From the NCBI GenBank assembly GCA_000827265.1, contig KN834749.1:3252818-3316817 (forward strand): a stretch of DNA of 64,000 nucleotides, in the 5' to 3' direction. Below are positions 10,861-21,453 of the stretch, in pieces (position 1 is the first letter of the stretch; each line of letters opens with the position of its first letter). Made by a program: the position numbers and the translations under genes. This DNA comes from Collybiopsis luxurians FD-317 M1 (lineage: Eukaryota > Basidiomycota > Agaricomycetes > Agaricales > Omphalotaceae). Below the pieces are notes generated by a model. It was not told the origin of the DNA, did not search any database, and saw only the letters and a list, made by a program, of their open reading frames with translations.

Positions 10861-11724
10861 GGTTGATGTGGGAGAAGAATGAAAGTATGCATTCGCCGTC
10901 TTTGAAGCCACTACCTAGCGCATACTTATGCCTAGGAATTGCGGGAACACTGAACATCATTGTATGATATCTCGCGCGTCTGTGACCATTGTTGATATAC
11001 ATAGTACGCTGGGATGGTCGTGAATAAAGCAAGTATCGGCTAATCAATAGATATTGTGCGTGAGTAAGTAATATAGACACGTCCGACCATAGAACGCTGG
11101 AACGAACATTCTTTGTCGGTCGTAGAGGTGGAGATAACGCGTAGAGTTAGACTCGATGGCGGATTGCAGGCATGTGATTCTCGATGACGAGCATCCGACG
11201 AGAGCATCGTCGAACCCAAGTCGAACCCAGCAGGTGCACGGATCGGGATAACTTGCCTCCGACTTGCGCTCGGATGTGCATGTCCTGCGGGAGCTGTTCC
11301 TGTTGTTCGTGGCTATACCAGAAACAGATGCGAGTGAGCTGGTAACAACATTCATTCCGTGGTGGAATATCTTCGGCCTGAAGAAAGCAATGCGTGTCTG
11401 CTCCGAAATGATACGTTCATATGAGTGCGGTGAAAGCACTGTGCACTGCCTGGCAGAGAACTGTTTCTTATTTTTGGGCGTATGGAATTAGAGCTTTTAT
11501 TAAACAAGGTAGCACGTTCTACAAAGCACTGGTCAGAATACAACATTGTGTACAATGCTCAGTATGCTGCACACGACGTGGCAGCAATGAGCAGGAGTGG
11601 AAAGCAGGCCGGGATAATTGAACGGAAGTTCCGGCTTCTTCCGACGGATTGATCGAAAGCCTTTAAATTGAGCAAAAATTTTCGAAACGCTTCTTGTCCA
11701 GTACCTCTTAGGTCCACCTCTAAA
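10861..11724. other. Intergenic upstream of the ADP/ATP carrier
   Basis: The part at 10963-11075 repeats 6755-6870. The remainder has several short open frames on both strands without recognisable protein content or splice support. Nothing else seen. Confidence 0.5.
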
Positions 11725-11767
11725 AAACCTCCCCTCTCATTTTATTTTCTCCTCTCCTCCCTCCAAA
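11725..11767 (+). promoter_or_regulatory. Pyrimidine-rich leader before the ADP/ATP carrier ATG
   Basis: About 40 bases immediately before the start codon are almost all C and T and end in ccctccaaa-ATG. CT-rich tracts just upstream of the start are common in strongly expressed fungal housekeeping genes. The position supports the chosen ATG. Confidence 0.55.
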
Positions 11768-12994
11768 ATGGCTACAAAGAAGGGAAAGACTCCTCAGGAT
11801 TTCGCCAGTTCGTCTTCATTGTTTTTCATAACGAGCTAGCTGTTTAATCCGTCATTCTTTCTGCAGTCGACTTTATGATGGGTGGTGTGTCTGCTGTAAG
11901 TTTCTTTTAAGAAAAAAAACTTTCGACGTGTAACTGAACCTCGTTCCGCTTTCTAGGCCGTCTCGAAGACCGCTGCAGCTCCCATTGAGCGTATTAAGCT
12001 CTTGATTCAGAACCAGGATGAGATGGTGCGTGCTGAAAATTTACTCCGTCGCCATTGATACTCATACCTCCTCCTGTAGATAAAGCAAGGTCGTCTCTCC
12101 CACGGCTACAAGGGTATTGGTGACGCTTTCAAGCGTACCGTCGCCGACGAGGGTGTTCTTTCTCTATGGAGAGGTAACACCGCCAACGTTATCCGTTACT
12201 TCCCCACCCAGGCCTTGAACTTTGCCTTCAGTGCGTGTTGCAATAACCTTTGAAAAATTTTACCTCATTGACACGTCATTCCCTATCCACAGAGGACTAC
12301 TTCAAGTCGCTATTCGGCTTCAAGAAGAACGAGGGTTACTGGAAGTGGTTTGCTGGTAACATTGCTTCCGGTGCTGGTGCTGGTGCTTCGTCCTTGCTCT
12401 TCGTCTACTCCCTCGATTACGCCCGTACTCGTCTCGCCAACGACGCCAAGTCGGCCAAGAAGGGAGGTGAACGTCAGTTCAACGGTCTCATTGATGTCTA
12501 CCGCAAGACCATCGCTTCCGACGGTGTTGCCGGTCTCTACCGTGGTTTCGTTCCTTCCGTCGTTGGTATCATTGTCTACCGTGGTCTCTACTTCGGTCTC
12601 TTCGACTCCCTCAGTGAGTATCACGTTCTCTGTATGTGTGACGCGTTTTTTCTGACTATTTCCCTCAGAGCCCGTCGTCCTCGTTGGTCCTCTTGAAGGT
12701 TCCTTCCTCGCTTCCTTCGCTCTTGGATGGCTCGTCACCAACGCCGCCGGTCTCGCTTCCTACCCTCTTGACACCATTCGTCGTCGTATGATGATGACTT
12801 CTGGAACTGGTACCAAGTACTCTTCCATGTTTGACGCCGGAAGGCAGATTGTCGCCAAGGAAGGTACTCGTTCGCTCTTCAAGGGTGCAGGTGCCAACAT
12901 CCTCCGTGCCGTTGCTGGTGCTGGTGTCCTTTCCCTCTACGACAAGGCTCAGGAGGTTATGTTCGGCAAGGTCTACTCTGGTGGATCTGGTTAA
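11768..12994 (+). CDS. AAC1: Mitochondrial ADP/ATP carrier
   Basis: The spliced product is 311 residues from six exons: 11768-11807, 11867-11895, 11957-12025, 12080-12230, 12293-12613 and 12669-12994, all with GT-AG junctions and total length divisible by three. It shows the ADP/ATP carrier signature RRRMMM (12780-12797) and the three mitochondrial-carrier modules: PIERIKLL in the first, SLDYARTRL in the second and [10 protein letters not shown] in the third. It exchanges matrix ATP for cytosolic ADP across the inner mitochondrial membrane. Codon use is biased to C/T-ending codons, consistent with high expression. It sits between the two arms of the wax-synthase inverted duplication and appears intact. 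The symbol follows yeast usage; which paralogue number applies is not known. Confidence 0.96.
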
Positions 12995-12999
12995 ATTTG

Positions 13000-13459
13000 T
13001 TAAATGAGAAGAGGGGGGAGGTGAGTAATGGGTTGACGGTTAGGTGTTTAGAAGTGAGCCTAGACGGACCTGTTACTTTCAAAAGCAGCCTACATATAGA
13101 CGGACGACCTTTGTTTACATTCCTCCAGGTTTTATCCATTATTAGTTTTATACCTTGGGTTATGTCTCTGCATAGACTTTATAGAGGGCTGTGCGTTTTC
13201 TACTTATCACTTACATTACTAGTAGTTAGCCGATATTTTTTGGAGGAATATATTAAAAAAAGTAGACAACCCAAACTTGATTTGTGATAAGTCTTTAGCG
13301 CTCTCTGCGAGTGAGTGTTTTCCGCGTTGAAGCAGTAATGCAAGGGTTGTTGGTTGAACAATATGATATGACTTTGGTGCGCATACAGAATGCAGACAAG
13401 TCGTTGTTTTTGCGCAGTCCGCGGAGAGTTTAATGTGGATCGTAGCATCATTATCGCCA
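13000..13459. other. 3' flank of the ADP/ATP carrier
   Basis: No gene recognised. The sequence includes the presumed 3' untranslated region and AT-rich DNA up to the repeated module that starts near 13460. Confidence 0.4.
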
Positions 13460-14290
13460 GTGTCCGAGTGTCCAAGTGTCCTATGGCGATATTTCAATCG
13501 AGTATGGAGGAGGAGGATACGGACGCGGAAACGTGGACGTCAGTGTATATCTGCATTCTGTTTTGTTGTGCTGCGGCTTTTGCGGATGATGTCGTGTAAC
13601 GGTGCAAGTACTCGTAGATTTTCGGCGAGAACAGGGAGGGAAGGGATGGGAATGGGAGGGGGTGCTCCGATTGATTCGTTGATTCATTAAATTTTGAGGG
13701 GAAAGGCGCTGTCACGAATTAACGCGGTGGAGGGTGCTGTAGCCTGTTGTACTTGTAAGTCTATACCGGTACTATATGGTATACCGATGCGTAGTACCGA
13801 GTCATTGTGAGTACTCACTGTCCAAGTAGTTTGAATTGGGAACTCGGAAGTTAGAGTCACGGTGTGAAGACTCCATCGGTAGAGTCGAAAGCCAAGATCG
13901 TCCGAGTCACGGAGCTGCCGCTTTGTGGATTCAAAGATGAGATGAAAGCTGGTGTTCCGATGAATACGTAGTGAATACGTAGTAAGTAAGTAGTAGTTGA
14001 GTAGTAGTGTTGAACATTGAGGATAGTTCATTGGATGGCTCAATTAGCGTAGGGATCCTAGGCTACTAGTATAGAGTAGAGAAATAATCGGAACCGAACA
14101 GCTTCGTTTGGAAGTGTTGCGCTGACCTTGAAAGGCTATACCGGAACTTGAGGAAATCTCAAAGGGCTGCAGGTGCACGCGCACGCCACGTTATGATGAT
14201 GGGGGAAGTTCTAACATCTGGCTAGGTTCCGTGGTATGCATATGACAAGGAATGGAGTGTCCTATGGCGATTGGCGGTTAGTAGATGATA
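13460..14290. repeat. Direct repeat module, copy 1 (paired with 17090-17870)
   Basis: Words in common with 17090-17870, in the same order, include gctgcggcttttgcgga, attttcggcg, agagtcgaaagccaag, cattgaggat.gttcat, gaacagcttc.ttt and ggttccgtg.tat. Identity is patchy. No protein is encoded consistently in both copies. The two modules bracket wax-synthase copy B. Confidence 0.6.
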
Positions 14291-14399
14291 TAAATGGGCT
14301 TCAAGTAAGTATTGCGATTGTCGCTACGATAGTTAAACTTTAGATCTCTTTGAGGCTCACTGCGGTTTTGGGCCTAGGCTGTTTGATATTTTTATGCAG

Positions 14400-14640
14400 G
14401 GCTGAGGGTACCGGTGCAATTGCGATTGCGATTGAGCATGAGGATGAGGTTATTCGGCTGGTGAGAAGGGTTGGGAAAGAAGAGAAAGAGAGTTGGGATG
14501 GAATGGGAAGAGGGCGAAAGAGAAGAGATGGGTGAGGATCTTTGAGTATGGTTGGACGACTGAGTATAGCTTACGTTTGCGATTGATCCGGATCCATGTT
14601 TTCAGGGTGGACTGGTTGGAGGGGAGGTGTGTTTACATGT
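14400..14640 (+). pseudogene. Decayed wax-synthase C-terminal fragment (upstream of copy B)
   Basis: DNA here aligns with the relic at 9180-9402 (ggtaccggtgcaatt, gttattcggctgg, gggcgaaagagaagag). It has more stops and frameshifts than the other copy. It is recognised as a wax-synthase remnant only through that alignment. Confidence 0.45.
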
Positions 14641-14756
14641 ACACTTCCGTCGGATTATTGAATCGTCCTGTCTTTGTCCTGTCCAACGCACTAGTTTTAA
14701 TTGTTTCCTCGTTCAAGGGCATGAAATAAAAATCGGCTTTTCCATTATAAGGTACA

Positions 14757-15154
14757 TACACGAAATGCAGATTCCGGGAACGTCACATTATTGTACGAGA
14801 AAGTAAATTGAATAGAACTCCATGAGGACGAAGGAGATGCCTTGGCACTGATGAGTATTTATTCAAAAACGTTTTTAACAACGCCTCAATACCACTTGTA
14901 TCAAAGTGGCTAGAGGCGGAGATCAATCTGCATTTCGTGTACTTGGCCATGATTGTACTAGTAAGGGACGCGAAAAGCAGAGAGTATTTTGAGTATAACT
15001 TTGTACCGACGAGGGTTATTTCGTAGCGCTGTTGGGTAGCTACTCGAAAAGATATTCTTAAGAATGCCTCAATACCACTTTATGTAAAAGTAGCTAGAGG
15101 ATGAAATACAAAAGAAGTAGTGCCCGTGACGTTCCCGGATTCTGCATTTTGCAC
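14757..15154. mobile_element. MITE-like element with 29-bp terminal inverted repeats, copy B
   Basis: The left end at 14757-14785 (acgaaatgcagattccggga core) and the right end at 15126-15154 are nearly perfect reverse complements over about 29 bp. Between them are two copies of a gcctcaataccactt...gtggctagag module (near 14883 and 15065). No coding capacity. The element sits directly in the 5' flank of wax synthase B, so it may influence that promoter. Confidence 0.6.
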
Positions 15155-15272
15155 TAGAGCGTCATACTGAGGAGTCCGAGGTACCTGCTTTTAAAATAAG
15201 GCCAAGTTCTTGATTATTTAACTCCCTAGGTGTCTCAACAGAGCCTCTGCCAGAGCCTTTCTCTCCCAAGAT

Positions 15273-16490
15273 ATGGCCCATGTCTCTTCCCGACAAATTG
15301 AACTCACACCAACCTCCCCCTTCACACTTCCTCTATTATACCTCATTTTAGTTTTCGGCCTAACCTGCCGATCCAGAAGTTCACGAAGATGCTTCTTCGT
15401 TGTCATATTTTCCCTTGCTTACTATGTTGTTGTCTATACCAACGATGGATACTCTCCCATGACCTCAGGGAACGCAGGCCTATCTGTCACCATCGTCTTT
15501 GAAGCACTTGACTACCTAGTCATCTCTGATCCCCATGCCGAACTCAGACTTGTCGGTCAAACACAGTCTGTGTCCACTGCGTCTTTCCTTGACCGTCTTT
15601 TGTGGAGTATCAAACTGGTATTGTCGCCAAGAGGAATTGGATGGACACACGAACCAAAAAGCGTAATTCCTCCCCATCCCAAACCCCAATCACGTCTTTC
15701 TTTCATCATTTTCCGTCAGCTCCCGTCGACCATCAGTGCATATATTCACTTCGACGCTTACAACCTCATAATGAGAAACCATCCGGGATTTCAAACCAAT
15801 GGCCCATCCACTGCAGACGTTGGCGTTCTTATGCGCTACCTGAACGTGCTTATCCTTGCAGGGCGTCAATATTACTTTTTCCAGTTCATCTACAAAGTGC
15901 TCAGTATCGCCATGTTGCTCGTTGGACTATATCGGCCGGAGGATTGGCCAGATCTGATGGGCGATTGGTTCGACGCCTATACTGTCCGTCGATCCTGGAG
16001 TCGAACGTGGCACCAAATGTTCAGGCGTCTAGGGACTGCACCGGGAAACCTTATCGCCCATCGCTGGCTACGTCTCAAACCTAAATCCCACGCATCTGCT
16101 TGCATAAAACTCTTCGTTGCATTCTCCATATCTGGTTTTATCCATCAGATTGGCGATTATGCTTTCCAGAAAAGAAACCATGTGGAGGGAAATCTTTGGA
16201 CAGCAGGAGGGAGCATGAAATTCTTTGTATCGCAGGCCGCGGTTATTATGATTGAGGCCACTATTATCGGATTGGGAAAAAGGATAGGTATTCGAGATGG
16301 TATTTTGATCAGGTTATTGGGATATACGTGGACTTTAAGCTGGTTTGCACTCTCTCTTCCCATGTGGGTAGACCCAATGTACCACAATGGGGCCAATGAA
16401 TGGCATGAAGTCATCAGTCCCATTGGTTGGCTGTGGAACAAGGACTGGACTGGTGAAAGTGTTAAAATTCCTCTGCCGTTAAAATACTAG
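15273..16490 (+). CDS. Wax synthase-like MBOAT membrane acyltransferase, copy B
   Basis: This 405-residue single-exon frame is collinear with copy A over its whole length, with the same N-terminus (M-x-x-VSSRQ), membrane segments and C-terminal ESVKIPLPLKY. The membrane His motif is kept (SGFIHQIGDY). The family signature that reads FWGRTWHQ in copy A is SWSRTWHQ here, a change of Phe and Gly that are normally conserved. The enzyme may have altered specificity or reduced activity, but the frame is open. Predicted role: acyl-CoA-dependent O-acylation of an alcohol at the ER membrane. The locus is the right arm of the inverted duplication. Confidence 0.84.
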   Translation: MAHVSSRQIELTPTSPFTLPLLYLILVFGLTCRSRSSRRCFFVVIFSLAYYVVVYTNDGYSPMTSGNAGLSVTIVFEALDYLVISDPHAELRLVGQTQSVSTASFLDRLLWSIKLVLSPRGIGWTHEPKSVIPPHPKPQSRLSFIIFRQLPSTISAYIHFDAYNLIMRNHPGFQTNGPSTADVGVLMRYLNVLILAGRQYYFFQFIYKVLSIAMLLVGLYRPEDWPDLMGDWFDAYTVRRSWSRTWHQMFRRLGTAPGNLIAHRWLRLKPKSHASACIKLFVAFSISGFIHQIGDYAFQKRNHVEGNLWTAGGSMKFFVSQAAVIMIEATIIGLGKRIGIRDGILIRLLGYTWTLSWFALSLPMWVDPMYHNGANEWHEVISPIGWLWNKDWTGESVKIPLPLKY

Positions 16491-16760
16491 GTACTTGTAA
16501 AGTTGTAGATGTCGAGGGTAAAAGTATGAGGCATCTCCGGACTCCGAACACTGGATACTTATTTGTTCCGTCCGCGATGTTCATCCACGATTGAAGTAAT
16601 ACTTTTTGCTTTTCCATCCACTTCCAGTCGGGTTTGTAGGTACTCGGGTGTAATTGATAATTACTTATGGACTATATAGAGAGAGTATTCTGGATGTTAC
16701 ATCCTGAGTTGTTTGCGCTTCTGTGTGTGATTCTGAAGGTGAGTTCATTTCAATAGTTAT

Positions 16761-17089
16761 TTTGTACCTTGTGAGCTATGTATTGATTGTATAAGGCCTC
16801 TATATAGACCCACTGCTAGACATTTACAAGGCTGCATTTCTTGTTACATTTTCAATACCACTACATTTTATGGCAGTCTTTGACCCCTTCATGGGACTGA
16901 TTTTGGTAATTTGCTCCTCGTGCACTCTATAGTCTACTTCTCGCAGAAATATGAAGGCAGGCAGTATCATAGGTTGATTTTGAGTCTATGCTGAATTTAT
17001 TGTATTTTTCTGAGCTCTATGGCAAGTGCCATGAGTAAAACTTTGATAATCACTGCAAATGGGACAAGAATTCAAGAAAACAGCCGTTT
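16761..17089. other. Intergenic, nothing recognised
   Basis: AT-rich DNA without an open frame of note between wax synthase B and the second direct-repeat module. Confidence 0.4.
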
Positions 17090-17870
17090 CCCTATGATGA
17101 TATCAGTATGGAGGTGAAGATGTGGATATTGTACCTTGTACATCCATCTTTCTGAAGCTGCGGCTTTTGCGGACGATGTTGTCTAAGTAAGTACTGATAC
17201 ATTTTCGGCGGGAGCAGGAAGGGAAGGGAACAGGAAGGGTGCCGCGATTCATTCGTTGAATTTGAACAGATCCGTAAAGGTGAGAACGCTATGTACCTGT
17301 AAATGCATCCGTAGTGACGAGTCATCGTGCGTTCGTCTCATCAAGCCCGGACTCGGGATGGTAGTACTAATCGTATTAAGATCGATGGGAGTTAATTGTG
17401 CGATTGTGTGTTTAGGACTTCGCTTACAGATTTTAAGTTCGATGAAGCGGAGGCTTTGATTTACTAACTTGAAACTTTCGCCCTTGCATACTTGATGAAT
17501 TTAGGTCTTGCCAGACTGACAGTACGTCTCCTTCTCGATGGGTGTAGATTACAGTACTAGAATTCGTGAACGTACCCGATCGTTAATGGTAGAGTCGAAA
17601 GCCAAGACCGTCACGGAGGCGAATTGAACGAATTGTAACTACATTGTGTTGAGCATTGAGGATGGTTCATGAGATGTAATGAGCATCCTAGGGATACTAA
17701 ACTACTGATTTAGGGTAGAGGAACATTTGAAGTTCAGTTTGGCACATCCAGAACAGAACAGCTTCATTTAGAAGTTTTGAGCGCATTATATTGATGGGGA
17801 AGTCCTAGGTTCCGTGATATATATGTGACAAGTAGTGGCAGTATCCTACGGCAATTCGATACGCGGCCGT
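17090..17870. repeat. Direct repeat module, copy 2 (paired with 13460-14290)
   Basis: Same ordered set of shared words as copy 1. A further short partial copy of the g.gattttcggcgagaa...gggaagg piece lies at about 17940-18000. Confidence 0.6.
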
Positions 17871-18531
17871 TTTCATTGCGTGAACGTCGTGCATGCAAGT
17901 GCGTGTTTTGTTAATTTCGCTTGCGGTAATTTTGCGTACGCAGATCCTCGGCGAGAATAGGAAGGGAAGACAAGGGAAGGAAGGGAAGTTCAATTGGAGG
18001 AGGCAGTAGTAGCGAGTCATTCTGACTCTGACGCGGAATCTCGGGATGACATTGATGGGAGCGATTCTGGTAGGACAGGGCTTTTACAATGCTTTCATCG
18101 AGCAGTTGGGCTTTCAAGAACGGAGTTTTGAGAACTGATTAGGACTACTTTTTTTGTCGGTGTGGCATCTCCCTCTCCTCTGGACGAGTACAAATTCTAT
18201 TCATAAAGAATGGGCTGCCGCTGTGGAAGGAGTTCCGACGACCAGTGTTGAGCACCAATGTGATTAGGTAAAGATGTTAAGCCACAGAGTAGGGTAAAGT
18301 AGCAAGTAACGGACCCAGAACGAACAAATTTGTCTGACTGAAACTCGGCATTGGGATTCGTAACGACCTCGGCAATAAGTGACTCCGATTGACCGAGACC
18401 TTTTATGGAAATATGGTACCTCAAGTTGACCTCAAGGCTCGTATAAAAGAGAACGGGCCATGTGAACGTTGCTTCAAACAGTCACAGTGCAGTTTCTTCT
18501 CCATCACCATCATAAGAACATAAGAAACAGA
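17871..18531. other. 5' region of the small mitochondrial-type gene
   Basis: It contains the partial third copy of the repeat module (about 17940-18000). A tctgactgaaactcggcattgggattcgtaa stretch near 18332 resembles part of the wax-synthase coding region (the HAELRLVGQ segment, antisense). No intact gene is seen before 18532. Confidence 0.4.
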
Positions 18532-18991
18532 ATGTCGTTGTACGCTGCAGCTACCCGTCAAGCTGTAAGTATATGCTTTTTTCACTCGTTTGAATACGAA
18601 ACGAGTCGTTTCGTACCTTCAATCTGACTGTAACGTTGTTATATAGACCCGTACCTCTCAACTCCTCCACCCTACTCGTACAGCGAGCGCTGCACCAGGC
18701 TGGCTTGTAAATGCCAGTGCTCGTCGCGGCTACGCATCCGCGTCAGAGGGTGGCGCTCAGTCCCCTCGGGCCCCTGGCACCTCCACTGGTTCCAGCAGCA
18801 GCACTGGCCCGCAAAGTAACATACCACCAAATAACTCCAAGTCCGGCGCCGACACCAGGGACTGGAAGCGGCCTATATATCTTGTCATAGCTGGTTTGGC
18901 TGTTGTGGAAACTGCTTTTTACTTTAATGTCTTTACGGCGAGCAAGGGTAAGAATGGGAGCGTGAAGGAGGGTGCGTCGGAGTCCAAGTAG
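18532..18991 (+). CDS. Small predicted mitochondrial membrane protein, function unknown
   Basis: Two exons, 18532-18564 and 18647-18991, joined by a phase-0 intron (gtaagt...atatag) give 125 residues. The first 35-50 residues are rich in Ala, Arg, Thr and Ser with no acidic residue (MSLYAAATRQA, then TRTSQLLHPTRTASAA), and an RRGYAS motif resembling a presequence cleavage site follows. A Ser/Gly/Pro-rich low-complexity linker is followed by W-K-R-PIYLVIAGLAVVETAFYFNV, a single membrane segment, and a short charged tail. This layout fits a small inner-membrane protein with its tail past the single span. I do not recognise the family. Confidence comes from the intact frame across a clean intron and a coherent N-terminal signal. 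Confidence 0.7.
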
Positions 18992-21453
18992 AGTTTTAAA
19001 AGTCGACGGTCTTGGGTAAATGGTTATTTTAACTTAGATGTACTGTATGGAATTCGTATTTAAACAACTTCGCATTGCTCGCTCGGAAGGGATCAATCTT
19101 AACACTCGATCCTGTTCTCTGAAGGTCGAGTGTACGCTGGTCTAGCACTTGGAGCTCTCAAAGACGCAAAGCAAACCTCAGCATTTTAAAAAAAATAGTA
19201 TGTGACGAGGGTTCTTCATATACCCATCCCTGCCTATGCAATCCAAAAAATTTTGAGAGTTTGGATGGTAAAGACCTTCCGATATGGGTGGTGATTTAGA
19301 CTGCAAAGAGGGATAAGTGTGAGACATCAGGAGCTCAACAGAGTGCTCCTGCTAGATAGTATTTGCATTTTCCGAATGATACTGTGATACGAAACGGCCC
19401 TGGCCAATATTCTGGTAGCAAAGCATGAATTTAGCCATGCATATCAGAGCCCCTGCGGTAGATATTGTGCACAATTTAACCGGGGCTAAATAAATGTTTG
19501 TGACTGGTAGCACCAATTGATAAGATCAGTATATCTACCTACCCCTAACACCTAAAGGTAACCTTTACTGTATAGTTTCGAAGGTAAGTTCAGTAACACA
19601 TCACGCTTGTGGCTGAACTTGGTGAATTTCCATTTTCGTAATGCATCCAGTAGCCCTGGCTGGATATCAAGCCTGAGTGCGGTATAAGTATTGGGCCGCA
19701 TTTAGACGAGTAGCACCTCAATTCCTTAATTTAATGCTGCTAAGGCCGCTGGAACTCAGAAACAACCAGAAATTTCGCATAATTTGCTTCCGAGTGATGG
19801 GCTTGAGTTCTTCGGCATTGGCCTCCCTTCACTTTTTGCCACCTAAAGCTCTGTTGGATTGAGCTTGAAATGCAAACTTTGAAATAAGGATGTACAAAGC
19901 ATACTCCTAATGCTGCAAACGCGTAAGGGAATCAACTAAATGTCAAAGCCATCGAAGAGGTCGATGATCCGAGCTGTGATCACTGACGCTTCTCGTGATT
20001 TTGACTACGGGAGTTTTGAGTTTGATTTGACATATATTAGAAGACATTAGCTATCATGATGTTGGTCGATTCTGGACTGGGACCGAGACTGAGAAGAACC
20101 AAGACCCAACTGTTGATCATTCAGTTTGTCAATCCCATGCAAATGGACGCTGAGTAAATGTCCAGTCTCCGTGATATGCGGGTCGATGGATTCCATACAC
20201 TATCACTCCTTGAAACAGCGATGTCGATGTATTTACTGCCTGTTGCATCGACTGTGGGCTCCGTTATTAACGCTGCGGACAGCTGTGATTTGTACTTAGT
20301 CTTGTAGGTTCAAGGGATTTAAAACATAATCGGTCTATTTATTGACGCCCGCAGCCATGCCAACAATTTGAGAGTGTTGAAGATGCCGCGAGTTGCAAGG
20401 TTTAATCCCTGTCGAAATGTCATTTTCTAGGGCAGTTCAAGCCGCCTTTCAACCACTTATGGATTCAGCAACGTCTAGCTTGGCTGGGAGTCAGTTGAAG
20501 TCTTATAGTTCCCAACCAAAGACGGATTAATGGCCATTAAGCACTGTCATGAAAACTGGTCAGCGTCACCTGACCGCGATTCGATAAGTTTTGTGGTCCA
20601 AATTTTGAGCTCATTTGGAGTCAATTTAGAGTAGAGCTCGTTAAACACAGCGACAACCGTTTTTCTCGTTTTTGACCCCGAAGATACAGGATCATTCTCG
20701 AGCAGGGGAAATATGAAGTTGATATGAAGCACACGGTGAATCCCCCTTAATGCAATCTCTTGGCGATGATACCTGTGAGAAGGAGAGGGTACCAGATGAA
20801 GAATCCATACTTATTTCACTGAAACTAAATTCCTGGACGGCCATCTTCTGTACTTGTGCTTTCCGGGATTTGCGATATCGACGGAGATTCGCGGAGATTG
20901 ATGAGCGCAGAGATCGAGGCTTGTGGAGGTACGGAAGGGTATGTAAACATGCTAGAAGAAGGTGGACACCTGTGTGCACGTAGTGAGCTCGTTTCTATCT
21001 CTTGATCACCACCGCCAACAAGGGTGGAAGGCGAATAGCGACCTGGAGAGGAGTCCCCGCGCTGGGAAGTGGCCAATGCTAAGCGACCATGCTTGTATCA
21101 GGCTTACCGGATCTAAGGACTGAAAATCTCGCGAACAGCAATACTTGTACAGGTACTCGACCGAAAAGGGAGAAGATAATATCTATCTGTTGAGATGAGG
21201 TGATGGAGAGAAGTGGTTGGCGATATTCCCGCGGACGACTCCACCTCCATCATTAATTCTGACCGTTGCTTAATTCTTTAGCATATGGCGCGTGTTCAGC
21301 TTCTCTATACACTGGCCTTGCTTCGAATGATCAACTGAGGAACCGTCTAGAGCTAGACATTCTCCCATATAACACTCGGCTCCAGAATCGAAAAATTCCA
21401 ATAGTCAAAAATCCGACTTTCTTCGTCTTTTCCTTCCCTTTTGACTTTGGACA
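18992..21453. other. Gene-poor stretch
   Basis: No coherent gene was recognised on either strand. Short open frames near 20547-21076 lack splice support and known motifs. The word gacggagattcgcggagatt near 20878 recurs near 23754. The last ~100 bases before 21454 are shared with the 5' flank of the paralogue at 24514. Confidence 0.45.

Larger units (their letters stand above)
14390..16760 (+). repeat. Right arm of ~2.3-kb inverted duplication
   Basis: Counterpart of 7090-9380 in opposite orientation. In order it contains the decayed wax-synthase fragment, the TIR element, intact wax synthase B and a shared 3' flank (tttgcgcttctgtgtgtga near 16711). Confidence 0.75.
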
